Part shown: piece by piece, positions 23,401-31,515 of the stretch | Layout: each line of letters begins with the position of its first letter | How positions within the stretch are numbered: the first letter of the stretch is position 1 | NCBI GenBank assembly: GCA_922989275.2 | Contig: OV277857.1 | Span: 45,795,083 to 45,859,082, forward strand | Reading direction: 5' to 3' | From: Gari tellinella | Taxonomy: Eukaryota > Mollusca > Bivalvia > Cardiida > Psammobiidae | Length of the DNA: 64,000 bases | Notes under the pieces: model-generated | Seen by the model: the letters and a program-made list of their open reading frames with translations, nothing else | What the model was told of the DNA's origin: nothing | Database searches by the model: none | Program-made: the position numbers and the translations under genes

Positions 23401-26400
23401 ATCAATATTACATTGTAAATGTCTTTATATTAATATGAGTTTGAAGAAAAAATTATGCAAACAGTAGCCTGGCATACGGTGGAGAATCTGTTATTCTTTC
23501 CCAATAAACGCGTTTACGCTAAAACTATTATTTCCAATACAAACAGTTTGGAGCCAGATCAGACGCCGGGTAACCCGGCGTCTGATCAGGCTCCAAACTG
23601 TTTGCCACCAAGATAAACTTGAAATATCAGAATTGTCCAAAAGTTGTTCTTTTCTACGTTTTAGTGCTTTGCGTTTGCGTACGTTTGCGTTTAAACGGGA
23701 AAGAATAACAGATTCTCCACTGTAGAAAGGGATAGGACGAGCAAATGACGTAAACAGATCATAAAGGTGCCTAAAATAGTTTTGGTCTTAGTTACGGATG
23801 GAGTGTGTTGCTTCATTCATATTTTAGTGGATGGTATTTAAGAGGTACAGTTGAGAAGACGATCTCCTATCCAGTTTAAACGAAACGCAATGAATCACAA
23901 TCTAAAAATTGGCAGACTTTGGAAGCTATTGACGAGTTCTTTTTCTATGAGTGGTAAACAGTTTGAAGCCTGACCAGACTCCAGACTATTTGCAATAGAC
24001 GTGATTGTTTTAGAATAACCACATTAAGTGGGGTAAAGCATAACGTTCTCCCACTAAACAAAAGGAGAGAGGAAACCTCACTGAAAATCGTTAGTTTATT
24101 GAAATTAGACGATGTCTAAAAGGTTCTTGTTTTTCGTACTGTAGAAAACATGTAATCCTTCCCATGTCCTTCACAGTTGTACAGTGGAGAATGTGTTATT
24201 CTTTCCCAATAAACGCGTTTACGCAAAAACAATTATTTGCAGTGCAAACAGTTTGGAGCCAGATCAGACGCCGGGTAACCGGCGTCTGATCAGGCTCCAA
24301 ACTGTTTGCCACCAAGATAAACAAGAATTATCAGAATTGTCCAAAAGTTGTTCTTTTCTACGTTTTAGCGTTTTGCGTTTGCGTACGGTTGCGTTTAAAC
24401 GGGAAAGAATAACAGATTCTCCACTGTACATCGTTACTATTATAACCCTACCACTGCCATAGTATCTTAAGGTTTTATTTCTAAAATTGCATTACTTTTC
24501 TAAAATGCATGATTAATCCTTTACCCCAATGACGTCATAAAGCGCATTTGCACACAGTTTTGATCCTGATTAGACGCCGCGTAACGCGAATCGTGAGACT
24601 TATATCCTTAATACGAAACATTGTCGTCTGCTTCAATACTGATCAGGATAAAAAAACTGTTTGTAATTGCGATTTATTACGTCATTGAGGGTGAAAGGGT
24701 TAAATTGTCATGAAGTGAGTGGAGGTCAATATCAGTTAAGATGGGTGGAGTAGCATTCAGCAATAACTTCTGGACAAATTGTTACAGTGGAGAATCTGTT
24801 ATTCTTTCCCGTTTAAACGCAAACGTACGCAAACGCAAAGCGCTAAAACGTAGAAAAGTATTTTTTGACAATTCTGATATTTCATGTTTATCTTGGTGGC
24901 AAACCGTTTGGAGCCTGATCAGACGCCGGGTTACCCGGCGTCTGATCTGGTCCCAAACTGTTTGTAATTGAAATAATAGTTTCAGCGTAAATGCGTTTAT
25001 TGGGAAAGAATAACGTTTTCTCCACTGTAACTTCTTGTCAAATTGTTATATTAAACATAACATGAAAGTAGGTTTTTCATGTAACCGTATAACATGTAGA
25101 TTAGCTTTAACCCTTAACCCACATACATACGCCTTCAATGTAATTCATCTACTGAAGAAAAGAATTACACTTTATACAGTCATGAATATGTACCACACAA
25201 AATAGGTTCTATACCATAGCAGGTGGTAGCTTAAATCAGGCTGAAAGTAAAGCAGAATGCACCTTAAGGTGCGTTTTGCTTTACTTTCAACCTGCTTTAA
25301 GAATTCACCTTTATTCAATACTAGAAACAGGCTATGTGGTAAAGAGTTTAAAGGAAAATAACATACATTACAAGTGCGTCCGTTTCTAATGAGCCAGTAA
25401 TGCCTCGCTCACATTTGCTGCGGCTGCCGTACGGCGGCCGCACGACTTGTTGTTTCTACGGCGAGTAGCAATTCCCCGGCCGCCGCAGAATTCCTACGGC
25501 CGCCGTGTGTTGCGCTCACATTTGCTGCGGCTGCCGTACGGCGAGTTTCTATTTTTTTAGGTTAAAAAACCTGCGGCCACCGTACGGCAGCCGTACGGTC
25601 GCCGTGCGGTCGCCGCACGGCCACCGTACGACAGCCGTGGAAGCTAAACCAGATTATCTGCAAGCAAAATGCTGCTCCTGCTACATAACTTGGTTTTGCT
25701 ACATGTTCACGCAACTCATATCAGTCCAACTACACCGTGAACTCAATGGACACATTAGGACAGCACTTAAGTACATCTAAACCCATTTTTAATAATACAC
25801 ATGTTTTACATGTATGAACAAAAGTACAAATGCACAATAAGAAAAGTGACAATTGAGTTACGGCGAGTGTTTTCTACGGCCGCCGTAGGAATTAAAAAAT
25901 GTTATAACTCCGCGTTATAACTCTACGGCGACCTCTACGGCCTGTGAAATATGGGTATACGCCGTGCGGCTGCCGTGCGGCCGCCGTACGGTCGCCGTAG
26001 GATTTCTACGGCGGCCGTGGGAAACTACCGATTTTCCGATTCTGCGGCCGCCGTACGGCCGCCGTAGGGCAAATGTGAGCGCACTATTACTTGCAAACCA
26101 TATACGCACAACTAAATATTGTTTTAGTAAAAACGATTAACATACCTCCCATGGGCATATACATGTATGTACAGTGAATGATGTTTATTTTAACATCAAG
26201 ACGCCGACTAACTCGGAAACTGATGTAGATCCATGTTGCAAGACAGTTATCTAGTGTTCAGTCATCACCAGTAAGTCTTGTTTTAACTACAGTGCTTCCT
26301 CTCTACAACAATACCCAATGTAAGACAAAGACTGCTTTCGTTTTTCGTAGGGAGTTGTTACAGGTAAGGGGCGTGAAATCAAGGTTTGGGCTATATTTGC

Positions 26401-27961
26401 CAACAGCTTGAATCCAGATCAGACGCCGCGTCACGCGGCGTCTGATCTGATGTCAAACTGTTTGTCTGTCGTCCTTACATTATCTTCTAGAGCAGATATA
26501 TCAACAGTTAATGTAAGTGCCTTGTTTAGGGAACACCAGCAAACATCGTTGTGAGGAGGGAGACGTTATTGGGAGGGCCGTTGTAGGGAGGGAACAGTAT
26601 ATTTAGAAACACTCAATAGAAGACCAGTGTGCTATATTTAGCACACATGGTCGCTTAATTAAGGATACCAGGCATTGAGCATTGTCTTGTTGTAAGAGGT
26701 ACCAACGATACGTTATCTTTAACGGATCGATATATACATCAACAATCGACAGTAGCCTTAAATCTAAATTTGAAACATGCAATATAAAGGGCAGTGGATG
26801 GGTTTAAGAGGATGAGAAAATAGCTTTGAAATTATTTACTCTTGCATCGCCAAATGGTTAAGTCTGATTTAACCCTTTCGATGCCAACTTGTCTCGTCTG
26901 TTTGAATCATTTTACCGCAATAAAAATGTTTCCTTCATTATTGTGGTCAACAGTATTGTTTAAAATTTAGATTTCATGCAAAACTACTAAAGAAATATCG
27001 AAATTAGATGTAAAATAATTTAGATACTGATAATACACTGGTAAATTATGTTTGCTAAGTCTATTCACAGTATTCGCCAATGACAGTTAAATGGCATTTT
27101 GAGTATTAAAGGAAGGTAAATGGTTAACCCAATTATTTCAGGATAATGCTATGAATTTTCCCCTGTAAACTTGTTGGAAGATTTCATTGTAGATATATAC
27201 AAGGACGATCTTAAGACACTGCAGTGTTTATCCATACAGCAACATATCTAATATGATATAGCAAACAGCAGGGCTCCAGATAATGGGAGTATTTTAAATC
27301 ATAAAATCATTTATTTCTGACCTCTGAAACAGTGCAGACCCTGGTGAGATGCTGCGTAACGCATATTTTCATCAGGGTCTATACTTTGTGGGCGATGTCC
27401 ACTTTAGTATACTCAATGCTTAACTCTTTCCTCCCTGAAACTTTAAATGGAAAATTCCAGTTTCCATTTTAGTCTGGTCCATTTCTGACTTTTAAGGGTT
27501 GTTTTTGCCAATGTTTTGAATTATGACAAACAGTGAAGACCCTGATCAGAGGGCTCCTTTCGGAGCCCTCTGATCTGGGTCTTCACTGTTTGCACAGGAC
27601 AAGTGTACTTTTCACATGTACACTTTTGAAAACAACGCCAATATGCGGGACTAGGGTTCAAAGGGTTAAGCAGCTGTTAGTACCGAAAACAAGCATAGTA
27701 CTGATATGTAGTTACTGTTGCAGCATGACTTAAATTCATGTATAACAAGAACATAAGGGAGTCGAACTTACCGGCATCGAATACGGGGTTGTCTTCCAGA
27801 TCATATATTGCTGCCTGTACGGCGTCCATGGCTGAACCCCCAGCCTCAAGGACAGAATACCCAGCCCTGGCCGCTGACTTTGTTCCCTGGGCTGAGCCCT
27901 CACACAGATTGTCGGGTATTGTCCATGCACCACCGTGAACGATCATCACCGGTGTCGCCAT
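5211..27961 (-). CDS. ASRGL1: Isoaspartyl peptidase/L-asparaginase (ASRGL1 type), six exons
   Basis: N-terminal nucleophile hydrolase that removes isoaspartyl residues from beta-aspartyl peptides and hydrolyses L-asparagine; members of this family mature by self-cleavage into alpha and beta chains. Exons on the minus strand are 27961-27772, 15148-15006, 11642-11482, 7501-7377, 6587-6477 and 5443-5211. All junctions are GT-AG and stay in phase, giving 320 aa, close to the usual 305-330. Visible motifs: HGGAW at 9-13, GSAMDAV at 42-48, [13 protein letters not shown] at 55-67, nucleophile Thr171 in HDTVGA, TSTGG at 187-191, GRVGDSP at 198-204, GAGGYADN at 207-214 and TGHGES at 222-227. These cover the cleavage site and the substrate-binding Arg and Asp of the family. 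The start is the only ATG before the HGG motif and stands just outside conserved sequence. No damage is seen. The introns, up to 12.6 kb, are filled with MITEs. Confidence 0.95.
5784..6036 (+). mobile_element. MITE-D, complete, TTAA-flanked
   Basis: Left TTAACCCTTAACCCAATAA; right GGGAAAGGGTTAA. Contains the perfect palindrome 5834-5904 with tip TGTGCCTTAAGGCACA. It lies in ASRGL1 intron 5. TTAA flanks with CCC ends are typical of piggyBac-type elements. Confidence 0.85.
6477..6587 (-). CDS. ASRGL1: ASRGL1 exon 5
   Basis: 111 bp, phase 1 to phase 1. Encodes [20 protein letters not shown] then [21 protein letters not shown] is the conserved substrate-binding turn. The acceptor is TTGTTACAG|GG and the donor GAAG|GTAAGT. 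Confidence 0.93.
7103..7353 (+). mobile_element. MITE-GGAG copy beside exon 4
   Basis: TACAGTGGAAAATACGTTAT at the left and GTCTTCTCCATTGTA at the right. The central hairpin has GCCGGGTGACCCGGC at its tip. It lies in ASRGL1 intron 4, 22 bp from the exon 4 donor. Confidence 0.9.
7377..7501 (-). CDS. ASRGL1: ASRGL1 exon 4, catalytic threonine
   Basis: 125 bp, completing Arg165 and ending in phase 1. Encodes [14 protein letters not shown] through GRVGDSPLT. Thr171 in HDTVGA is the expected nucleophile and start of the beta chain. The acceptor is TTAACAG|AAC. The donor is ACAG|GTGTGT, weaker than the others, and a MITE-GGAG ends 22 bp beyond it at 7353. Confidence 0.93.
7554..7993 (-). mobile_element. 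Bivalve-type AGCTCACC-ended element, short diverged copy
   Basis: Reversed relative to the elements at 55553-58159. It begins AACAAGAGGGTCATGGGCC, the complement of their 3' end, and ends GCTCACCTTGAACGTTTG...CATGTGAGCTAA, the complement of their 5' hairpin. It carries GAACGACGACGGACATAG, comparable to the GTCCGTCGTC of the longer copies. Lies in ASRGL1 intron 3. Confidence 0.75.
8338..8408. repeat. MITE-D palindrome in ASRGL1 intron 3
   Basis: Arms ACTTAAAGCGGGTTGCAAG and its inverse around the tip TGCGCCTTAGGGCGCA. Flanking sequence from about 8290 to 8520 resembles other MITE-D copies, but terminal TTAA sites are eroded. Confidence 0.8.
9015..9246 (+). mobile_element. MITE-GGAG copy in ASRGL1 intron 3
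   Basis: Left TACAATGGAGAAAACGTTAC; right GAATAACGTAATTTTCACTG. The hairpin left arm has lost two bases (CAGAACCGGG for CAGACGCCGGG). Confidence 0.85.
9471..9524 (+). repeat. Perfect 27-bp tandem duplication
   Basis: GTTTCCTAACTTAAACATAG plus AGTGAAT occurs twice back to back with no mismatch, at 9471-9497 and 9498-9524. Confidence 0.95.
9871..9930 (-). mobile_element. MITE-E hairpin and adjacent half element
   Basis: Hairpin CAGTGAAGTCCCTGACCAG...CTGATCAGGGACTTTACTG with tip GGGCTCCTGCAGGAGCCC. The next 120 bases hold the complement of MITE-E left-flank sequence, including GGAATTTTCCAT, so it is a partial element in reverse. Confidence 0.75.
10290..11325 (+). repeat. Tandem-repeat element with terminal hairpin
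   Basis: Five related units begin near 10511, 10636, 10792, 10939 and 11092, each with a form of AAAGGGAGATAATTCAATA, GACAGAGTTA and TATCAAGTTTCATCAA. Periods are about 125-156 bp. The 3' end has an ACGGACAGACAGACAG run, a C tract near 11287 and CCCCTAAAGGGGAGCATA, a small hairpin. Lies in ASRGL1 intron 2/3 flank. I infer a non-autonomous element of a type common in bivalves. Confidence 0.75.
11362..11418 (+). mobile_element. MITE-GGAG end relic
   Basis: GCGTTTGCGTTTGCGTTTAG, then GAACAGGAAATAGTAACG and TTCTCTTCTCTAG. This matches the right third of a MITE-GGAG; the rest is missing. Confidence 0.6.
11482..11642 (-). CDS. ASRGL1: ASRGL1 exon 3
   Basis: 161 bp, entering in phase 0 and leaving in phase 2. 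Encodes [19 protein letters not shown] through VDDLFRQ. The acceptor is TTTTACAG|ACT and the donor ACG|GTAGGC. This is the variable end of the alpha chain, before the self-cleavage site. A MITE-GGAG relic lies about 60 bp downstream. Confidence 0.9.
11931..11952. repeat. TA dinucleotide microsatellite
   Basis: A run of TA units in ASRGL1 intron 2. Confidence 0.9.
12010..12258 (+). mobile_element. MITE-GGAG, complete, perfect hairpin
   Basis: TACAGTGGAGAATCTGTTAT at the left, AACAGATTCTCCACTGTA at the right. This is the only well-kept copy without the usual stem mismatch: arms read GGAGCCAGATCAG and CTGATCTGGCTCC. Open frames of about 120 aa on both strands are a by-product of the palindrome. 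Confidence 0.93.
12861..13074 (+). mobile_element. MITE-G, complete 214-bp copy
   Basis: TTAACCCTTAGCCCGCCA at the left and TGGCAGGCTAAGGGTTAA at the right. The central hairpin has perfect 31-bp arms (CAAACAGCTTGGATCC..., tip GCCGAGTTACTCGGC). It differs from the copy at 52867-53080 at only three positions. Lies in ASRGL1 intron 2. Confidence 0.93.
13190..14650. repeat. Compound array of alternating inverted arms and hairpins
   Basis: Order: hairpin (13199-13345), arm forward (to about 13620), arm reversed (13628-14005), hairpin, hairpin (to about 14280), arm forward (to 14650). Each hairpin is bounded by TATTAGATGGCAGTTTGCG and its inverse. The two arms meet at 13600-13660 in an inverted pair of CACCTCGCTTTGAGTTACAA. 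A simpler copy lies at 1721-2405. Lies in ASRGL1 intron 2; no coding signal. Confidence 0.85.
15006..15148 (-). CDS. ASRGL1: ASRGL1 exon 2
   Basis: 143 bp, entering in phase 1 and leaving in phase 0. Encodes [20 protein letters not shown] through AREVMLK. The acceptor is TTTCAAG|GT and the donor AAG|GTAGGT. The segment EMDA.IMDGK...GAV is diagnostic of type 2 asparaginases. Confidence 0.93.
15235..15302. repeat. MITE-D palindrome relic
   Basis: AAAGTAAAGCAGAAAGCTTC and CTGCTTTACTTTG form the inner arms; the outer arms are diverged. It is 87 bp upstream of exon 2, inside intron 1. Confidence 0.65.
15909..16240 (-). mobile_element. MITE-CTCC copy inside the TTA-flanked element
   Basis: Starts near TAGTGTTCCCTCCCTGCAAC and ends GAGAGGGAGCACTGTA. 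The core hairpin around 16090-16155 is diverged (AACAGCTTATATCCAGATC). Confidence 0.75.
16474..16822 (-). mobile_element. Second MITE-CTCC copy, same host element
   Basis: Starts near TTCAGTGTTCACACTCTACA and ends GAGAGGGAGCGCTGTA. The hairpin reads CAAACAGCTTGAATCC...CGTGTTACTCGG...CAAGCTGTTTG. Confidence 0.8.
17712..17885 (-). mobile_element. MITE-D-hAT relic
   Basis: GCCATTTCTCCGGATTAGGC at the left, half of the D palindrome (GCGCATTCTGCTTTACTTCC), then AAACTAGAAATCGGCTATTG and TTGAAATCTTAGGTTTTTTC, matching the reversed MITE-D-hAT at 62835-63043. Confidence 0.65.
18050..18596 (-). mobile_element. Terminal-inverted-repeat element with tRNA-like core, complete
   Basis: Left TTAAAGCGACTCGCAACCAG; right is the inverse of TTAAAGGGACTCGCAACCGG. 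It carries a tRNA-like segment at 18190-18280 and a conserved block GCTCGCGTTTATGTCTGAG near 18355. A second, interrupted copy in reverse lies at 59076-60984. Confidence 0.85.
18190..18280 (-). other. tRNA-like segment, SINE-type promoter boxes
   Basis: On the minus strand a box A-like TGGTCCATTGGTCTAAGCGG is followed about 50 nt later by box B GGGTTCGAATCCC (18201-18213). The flanks cannot form an acceptor stem, so it is not a working tRNA gene. I infer a tRNA-derived internal RNA polymerase III promoter. Confidence 0.7.
18597..20104. other. Intronic stretch with little recognisable content
   Basis: Part of ASRGL1 intron 1. A perfect short hairpin, GGAAAAAAGGCAAGCC and its inverse, is at 18898-18921. 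ACATGTA motifs cluster near 19100-19330. No coding or RNA feature recognised. Confidence 0.4.
20105..20275 (-). mobile_element. MITE-A copy
   Basis: CTCTCGATGACGTCATAAAG precedes the hairpin CAAACAGTTTTGATCC...GGATCAAAACTGTTTG (tip diverged). Then comes AGCAGACGACAATATAGCG. The octamer TGACGTCA is at 20115-20122. Confidence 0.8.
20985..21187 (+). mobile_element. MITE-A copy with near-perfect hairpin
   Basis: Hairpin 21081-21147 reads CAAACAGATTGGATCC with tip GCCGCATTACGCGGC. It is followed by GCAAAGTCGCATTAGGGCG and GGCAGTGAAGGAGTTAA, the family right end. The left end is not clear. Confidence 0.75.
21894..22116 (+). mobile_element. MITE-D copy with damaged palindrome
   Basis: TTAACCCATTTAATCAATG at the left and GGGGGTAAGGGTTAA at the right. 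The palindrome keeps only its left arm (GCTTAAAGCGGAATGAAAG); the right arm is replaced. Confidence 0.75.
22849..23062 (+). mobile_element. MITE-A copy
   Basis: Starts TAAACCCCTTCACCACTG, with ATTGTCGTCTGCTTCAATAT inside. Hairpin 22958-23022 has tip GCCGCGTAACGCGGC and mid-stem GATGC paired with GCATC. Confidence 0.82.
23475..23724 (+). mobile_element. MITE-GGAG, complete
   Basis: TACGGTGGAGAATCTGTTAT to AACAGATTCTCCACTGTA, 250 bp. The hairpin has the family stem mismatch (GGAGCCAGATC against GATCAGGCTCC). Confidence 0.93.
24180..24428 (+). mobile_element. MITE-GGAG, complete
   Basis: TACAGTGGAGAATGTGTTAT to AGATTCTCCACTGTA. One base of the hairpin tip is lost (GGGTAACCGG). It faces the inverted copy at 24783-25029 across a MITE-A. 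Confidence 0.93.
24512..24704 (-). mobile_element. MITE-A with rearranged hairpin
   Basis: Starts TAATCCTTTACCCCAATG and ends GAGGGTGAAAGGGTTAA. The left arm and tip are normal (GACGCCGCGTAACGCG). About 55 bases then intervene, including ATTGTCGTCTGCTTCAATA, a motif that normally lies outside the hairpin, before ATCAGGAT...ACTGTTTG. TGACGTCA is at 24530-24537. Confidence 0.8.
24783..25029 (-). mobile_element. MITE-GGAG, complete, reversed
   Basis: TACAGTGGAGAATCTGTTAT, then GTTTAAACGCAAACGTACGC, to AACGTTTTCTCCACTGTA. The hairpin tip is GCCGGGTTACCCGGC. Confidence 0.93.
25107..25351 (+). mobile_element. MITE-D copy
   Basis: TTAACCCTTAACCCACATAC at the left; CTATGTGGTAAAGAGTTTAA at the right. 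The palindrome at about 25230-25303 has tip CACCTTAAGGTG. Confidence 0.85.
25398..26089. mobile_element. GC-rich element packed with CGGCCGCCGTA repeats
   Basis: The ends face each other as CGCTCACATTTGC and its inverse (25406-25418 and around 26070-26082). The outer parts are dense in GCCGCCGTACGG-type repeats in both orientations, in sharp contrast to the AT-rich surroundings. A second inward CGCTCACATTTGCTGCGGC at 25511 suggests a nested or duplicated left end. Flanking TSD is uncertain. Open frames of 64-91 aa here follow the repeat. Confidence 0.8.
26288..26599 (+). mobile_element. MITE-CTCC copy
   Basis: TACAGTGCTTCCTCTCTAC at the left; TTGTAGGGAGGGAACAGTA at the right. The hairpin has tip GCCGCGTCACGCGGC with arms AACAGCTTGAATCCAGATC. 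Confidence 0.85.
26600..27267. other. Intronic stretch with relics only
   Basis: Part of ASRGL1 intron 1. TTTAACCCTTTCGATGCC near 26870 and GTAAATGGTTAACCC near 27120 may be TTAA-type ends without a hairpin. Nothing else recognised. Confidence 0.4.
27268..27395 (+). mobile_element. CAGGGCTCCAGATAA end plus C-type hairpin relic
   Basis: CAGCAGGGCTCCAGATAATG at 27267-27286 matches starts at 58302 and 63935. Around 27330-27395 a diverged hairpin reads AACAGTGCAGACCCTGGTG, tip GCTGCGTAACGC, and CATCAGGGTCTATACTTTG. Confidence 0.6.
27420..27669 (+). mobile_element. MITE-E, complete, TTAA-flanked
   Basis: TTAACTCTTTCCTCCCTG at the left; GGACTAGGGTTCAAAGGGTT then AA at the right. The hairpin has 31-bp arms starting CAAACAGTGAAGACCC and a 4-bp loop within GGGCTCCTTTCGGAGCCC. 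It sits 102 bp downstream of the exon 1 donor. Confidence 0.9.
27772..27961 (-). CDS. ASRGL1: ASRGL1 exon 1
   Basis: Encodes residues 1-63 plus one base of codon 64. It starts [13 protein letters not shown] and ends VFDA. The donor is GATGCCG|GTAAGT, a near-perfect 5' splice site, followed by an intron of 12,623 bp. A complete MITE-E begins 102 bp downstream of the donor. Confidence 0.93.
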
Positions 27962-29017
27962 ATTGTTTATATACCGGTATTATTTTCCGTCCTCTAAAAG
28001 CGTCCTTCACAATGGCCTTATACGTGGGATGTTGTATTGATCGAACGTGATCGGTCTACTGTTATAGGCTGTACTGTCTATTTTCAGTTTAATGCCAGCT
28101 AATGCTAGTGTTATGAGATGAACTAGCCAATACTGGTGAACTATTGGGAAATACTTCTTAACCTCGTAGATCTACATGTATGACTGTTCTATTTGTTTCA
28201 GAGATGAGATTCTACATGTACATTACATGTATGTACATATATGAACAATTTCAATATTATATTCTGTTCTCAGCAATATTTCGTTGGATATTTGCTTATA
28301 CCAACTGTCCTGTAGTATATTATAGGCTATAACTTTGAGCGTGAGTGAGTACTGTAGCCGCAGTTTCCGACTCTACTTCATTGAAATACTTGAGCGGTCA
28401 TACTCCTACTGATGATGCAACAGTTACAGCGAGTTGCCCATAGGTAGGTTACGTGCAGGTCGATCGTGGAGGGGAGCACGTTTAGTTAGGTGAACTGTAT
28501 GGCATTCCTGGAAATCGATAATACAAAAATGTCAGTACAATAAAACCTTGATATAACGAACACTTAAAACATCACTCTTCATACCTAACAGCTGTTTGTA
28601 TCTACTTGGAGAAACCAGACTGAGCAAAGAAATTAGTATACTGCATATGTCATACATGTATTAGAATGTGCGATAATAATTTATTATGAATATTGATTAA
28701 TCTTTTAGTGCCTGATTAGCCAACACTATATCTCGAAAACAGTTATGAACCAGATCAGAAGTAACCACACAATGCGATGTCTGATCAAAATTTAAACTGT
28801 TTGTTCATAAATTGGTCATGTTATGATGTCCAATGATATACTGAATGGATTAATTGTATATACATATCTAAATCTAATCCGCGTTAGAATATATTGATAT
28901 TTTATAACTCAAATTATTGTGTAGAGTACACTAATCCAGTATGCAGTCATTTCAATCTCATTTCCATTGATAAAATTGTTTTCTAGTTATGAAAAACGAT
29001 TACCACTAACTGTTAAG
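27962..29017. other. Upstream region of ASRGL1
   Basis: Should hold the ASRGL1 promoter and 5' UTR. I see no TATA box in a convincing position and cannot place the transcription start. A decayed hairpin module lies at about 28737-28803 (AACAGTTATGAACCAGATCA and AAATTTAAACTGTTTG). Confidence 0.45.
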
Positions 29018-29078
29018 GAGTAAAGCAGAATGAGCCTAAGGATAATTCTGCTTTACTTTCAGCCAGCTTTAAGCTTTA
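29018..29078. repeat. MITE-D palindrome, partial
   Basis: GGAGTAAAGCAGAATGAGCC and its inverse ATTCTGCTTTACTTTCAGCC. Confidence 0.7.
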
Positions 29079-29250
29079 GACTTAAGCTTCAAGCACTGCA
29101 TGTATACATTTTATGTATATATTTTTGAATAGTTAATGTATTTTCTCCTGTTTCTAGTTTTATTAACAGATCACCACTTGAAGCGAATTTTAAAGTAAGG
29201 GAAATGGATGCGTGAGTCCTTTCCTATACAGAAATGCAATATGATGCCAT

Positions 29251-29492
29251 TACAGTGGAGAATCTGTTATTCTTTCCCGTTTAAACGCAAACGCAAAGCA
29301 ATAAAACGTATAGAAAAGAACAACTTTTGGACAATTCTGATCATTCTTGTTTATCTTGGTGGCAAACAGCTTGGAGCCTGCTCAGACGCAGGGTTACCCG
29401 GCATCTGATCTGGCTCCAAACTGTTTGCAGTGGAAATAATAGTTTTAGCGTAAACGCGTTTATTGGGAAAGAATAACGTTTTCTCCACTGTA
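29251..29492 (-). mobile_element. MITE-GGAG, complete, reversed
   Basis: TACAGTGGAGAATCTGTTAT to AACGTTTTCTCCACTGTA. Hairpin GGAGCCTGCTCAGACGCAGG has a few changes. Confidence 0.93.
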
Positions 29493-30436
29493 ACTGTTCT
29501 TCCACGTAAACGTCCTAGGACGCCTTTAACGTGGCAGTACAATATCTAAACCAGATCAAAGCTTTCACCCCGGCACTCATCCAGTTAGTGTTCTATTACT
29601 TATAGAAATAAGATGAAATGTAATAACAGATAAAACACGAAGTTACATGATTGTACCTCATATCTTCATCATCGAAAATAAGTACATGTACTCATTTTCA
29701 AATGTCTTTTCACAGTTTTAACACATAATAAGACAACACTGTTACATTCACCGGGAATTTCCTACTGTTTTATGCCGACACCTATCTTAATCAATAGAAA
29801 ATCATCAACCATCTGAAAGTAAAGTAATATGGACGGTAAAATATGGTATGACGTACGCGACCTATCCCCTGTATTAGAAGAAATCATTTACGGACAACGG
29901 AGAAAATATCATTAGAGATGTTCATGCTTCTACAAAAAAAACGTTGTTTGCCTACATACAATTTTTATATATGTATTGAGCGACAATTTTTAAACATTGT
30001 GGAACAAAATATATAACCTATATTCGTCATTAAGTTGGCATTGAGTTGTACTGATAGGTCCGTGTCCGTGAACAACTATTTAAGCAATAAAACTCGTATA
30101 TCCACTGGTCACTAATACAAAACACCAAATTCACAATAACTTTGTTATTGAAAACAGCGCATGACAGACCACAGACAAGAGATCTTGTATAAGAAATATT
30201 ACGAATGTTTTAACCAAAACATTGAAAACGACTTCCTAAAGTAAACATGTAATTATGTACTAGGCTTATCGCAATACTGTCTTTACGCTCATACCATCAC
30301 CTTGACTGAATTCCTGTAATCAGTCTGCTAGTGCCCCTAAAGTGAGTCAAAATCACGAATTTGGAATGGACGCTTCCATTGTACATGCTGGAATGGATCG
30401 TTATCAACTACAGAGATGTGTAAAAGATACGTTCTT
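29493..30436. other. Intergenic stretch, nothing recognised
   Basis: No coding, RNA or element signal found. Confidence 0.4.
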
Positions 30437-30634
30437 TAAAACCCTTTATTATCAAAGACGCCAAAATGCGTGTTTGCAAACACTTTGAATCCTGATCAGA
30501 CGCCGCGTCACGCGGCGTCTGATCAGGATCCAAACTGTTTGACATTCATTTCGAAATTCCATAAGCAAATACTGCCTTAAATTAATTGCAGATAACTATT
30601 GAAGCAGACGACATTATAGCAGTAAAGAGGTAAA
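30437..30634 (-). mobile_element. MITE-A copy
   Basis: Starts TTTAAAACCCTTTATTATC. Hairpin 30477-30541 starts CAAACACTTTGAATCC with tip GCCGCGTCACGCGGC. It is followed by GAAGCAGACGACATTATAGC and CAGTAAAGAGG. Confidence 0.8.
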
Positions 30635-31515
30635 AACCTCACGATAAATTTGATCATGAAATGGCTAATAGTTCTATTTATATTTAAAGTTCTACACACG
30701 AGTGTGTTCTCCCTATATGTATAATGACCACTCAAACGGAAGTTTGACTTCTATCTTTAACCCATGTATGTCAAGTGGATTCTTCCATGCTTACGTATTG
30801 GATGAGTTTACTATTCAGTTAAGGTCTTTGGGTGTTGTTGGTTTTTTTTTCTTTTTATCTTCTATAGAAAATCCTGCTTGATGATCGGACGCATTTAATG
30901 GACGCTATACACAAATGGGTTAAGGGCTTATGTTTTCTTGATGCATGCCGATTGTTAGATATATCCCCGTAATGAAACCTAAAGCATTTCTTTTTAGCAT
31001 CAAATTAAGCATATTTTGATGGTTTCAAGTATCTTTGAAACCATCTAAAACCAGCGTCGAGTTTGCAAAACTTTGACTCAATCCTCATTCCCTCAAGAAA
31101 GCAACACTCGGTAATACCGTAGGGTATTATTAGTTCCGATTAATTTGAAGAACTATATAAAATGAAACATCAAAATGGTTTAAAATATAAACATTCAGAG
31201 AATGATCATTATACGAGATCTGCTCTGAGGTATAAATGATGGTCATACAATTAGTAGAATATACATTCACTTTCTCTTTTGTACGAATATTTTCGTGACC
31301 AGAAAAGTGGCATGCTGCTTTGAAATTCGGCGGTACCGACCGTCGACTCCGCGGATGTTGAAAAAACTTCATTGAGAGTGTTTAATGACAATATGTACAG
31401 ATTATCTAAAAGTTGATTGGAAAATAATATTCACTTGTTGTATGAAATCATTCACAAAAACACATGTACACATGAGTTCAGGGCGAATCCGTTTTTCAGA
31501 CTCTTTACTGTATAA
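30635..31515. other. Intergenic stretch, nothing recognised
   Basis: The minus-strand open frame of 80 codons at 31130-31372 has no recognisable motif. Confidence 0.35.

Noticed and set aside
26163..26230. Further exon of ASRGL1 in the long intron 1
   Set aside because: Exons 1 and 2 join in phase across a conserved motif, leaving no room for extra coding sequence.
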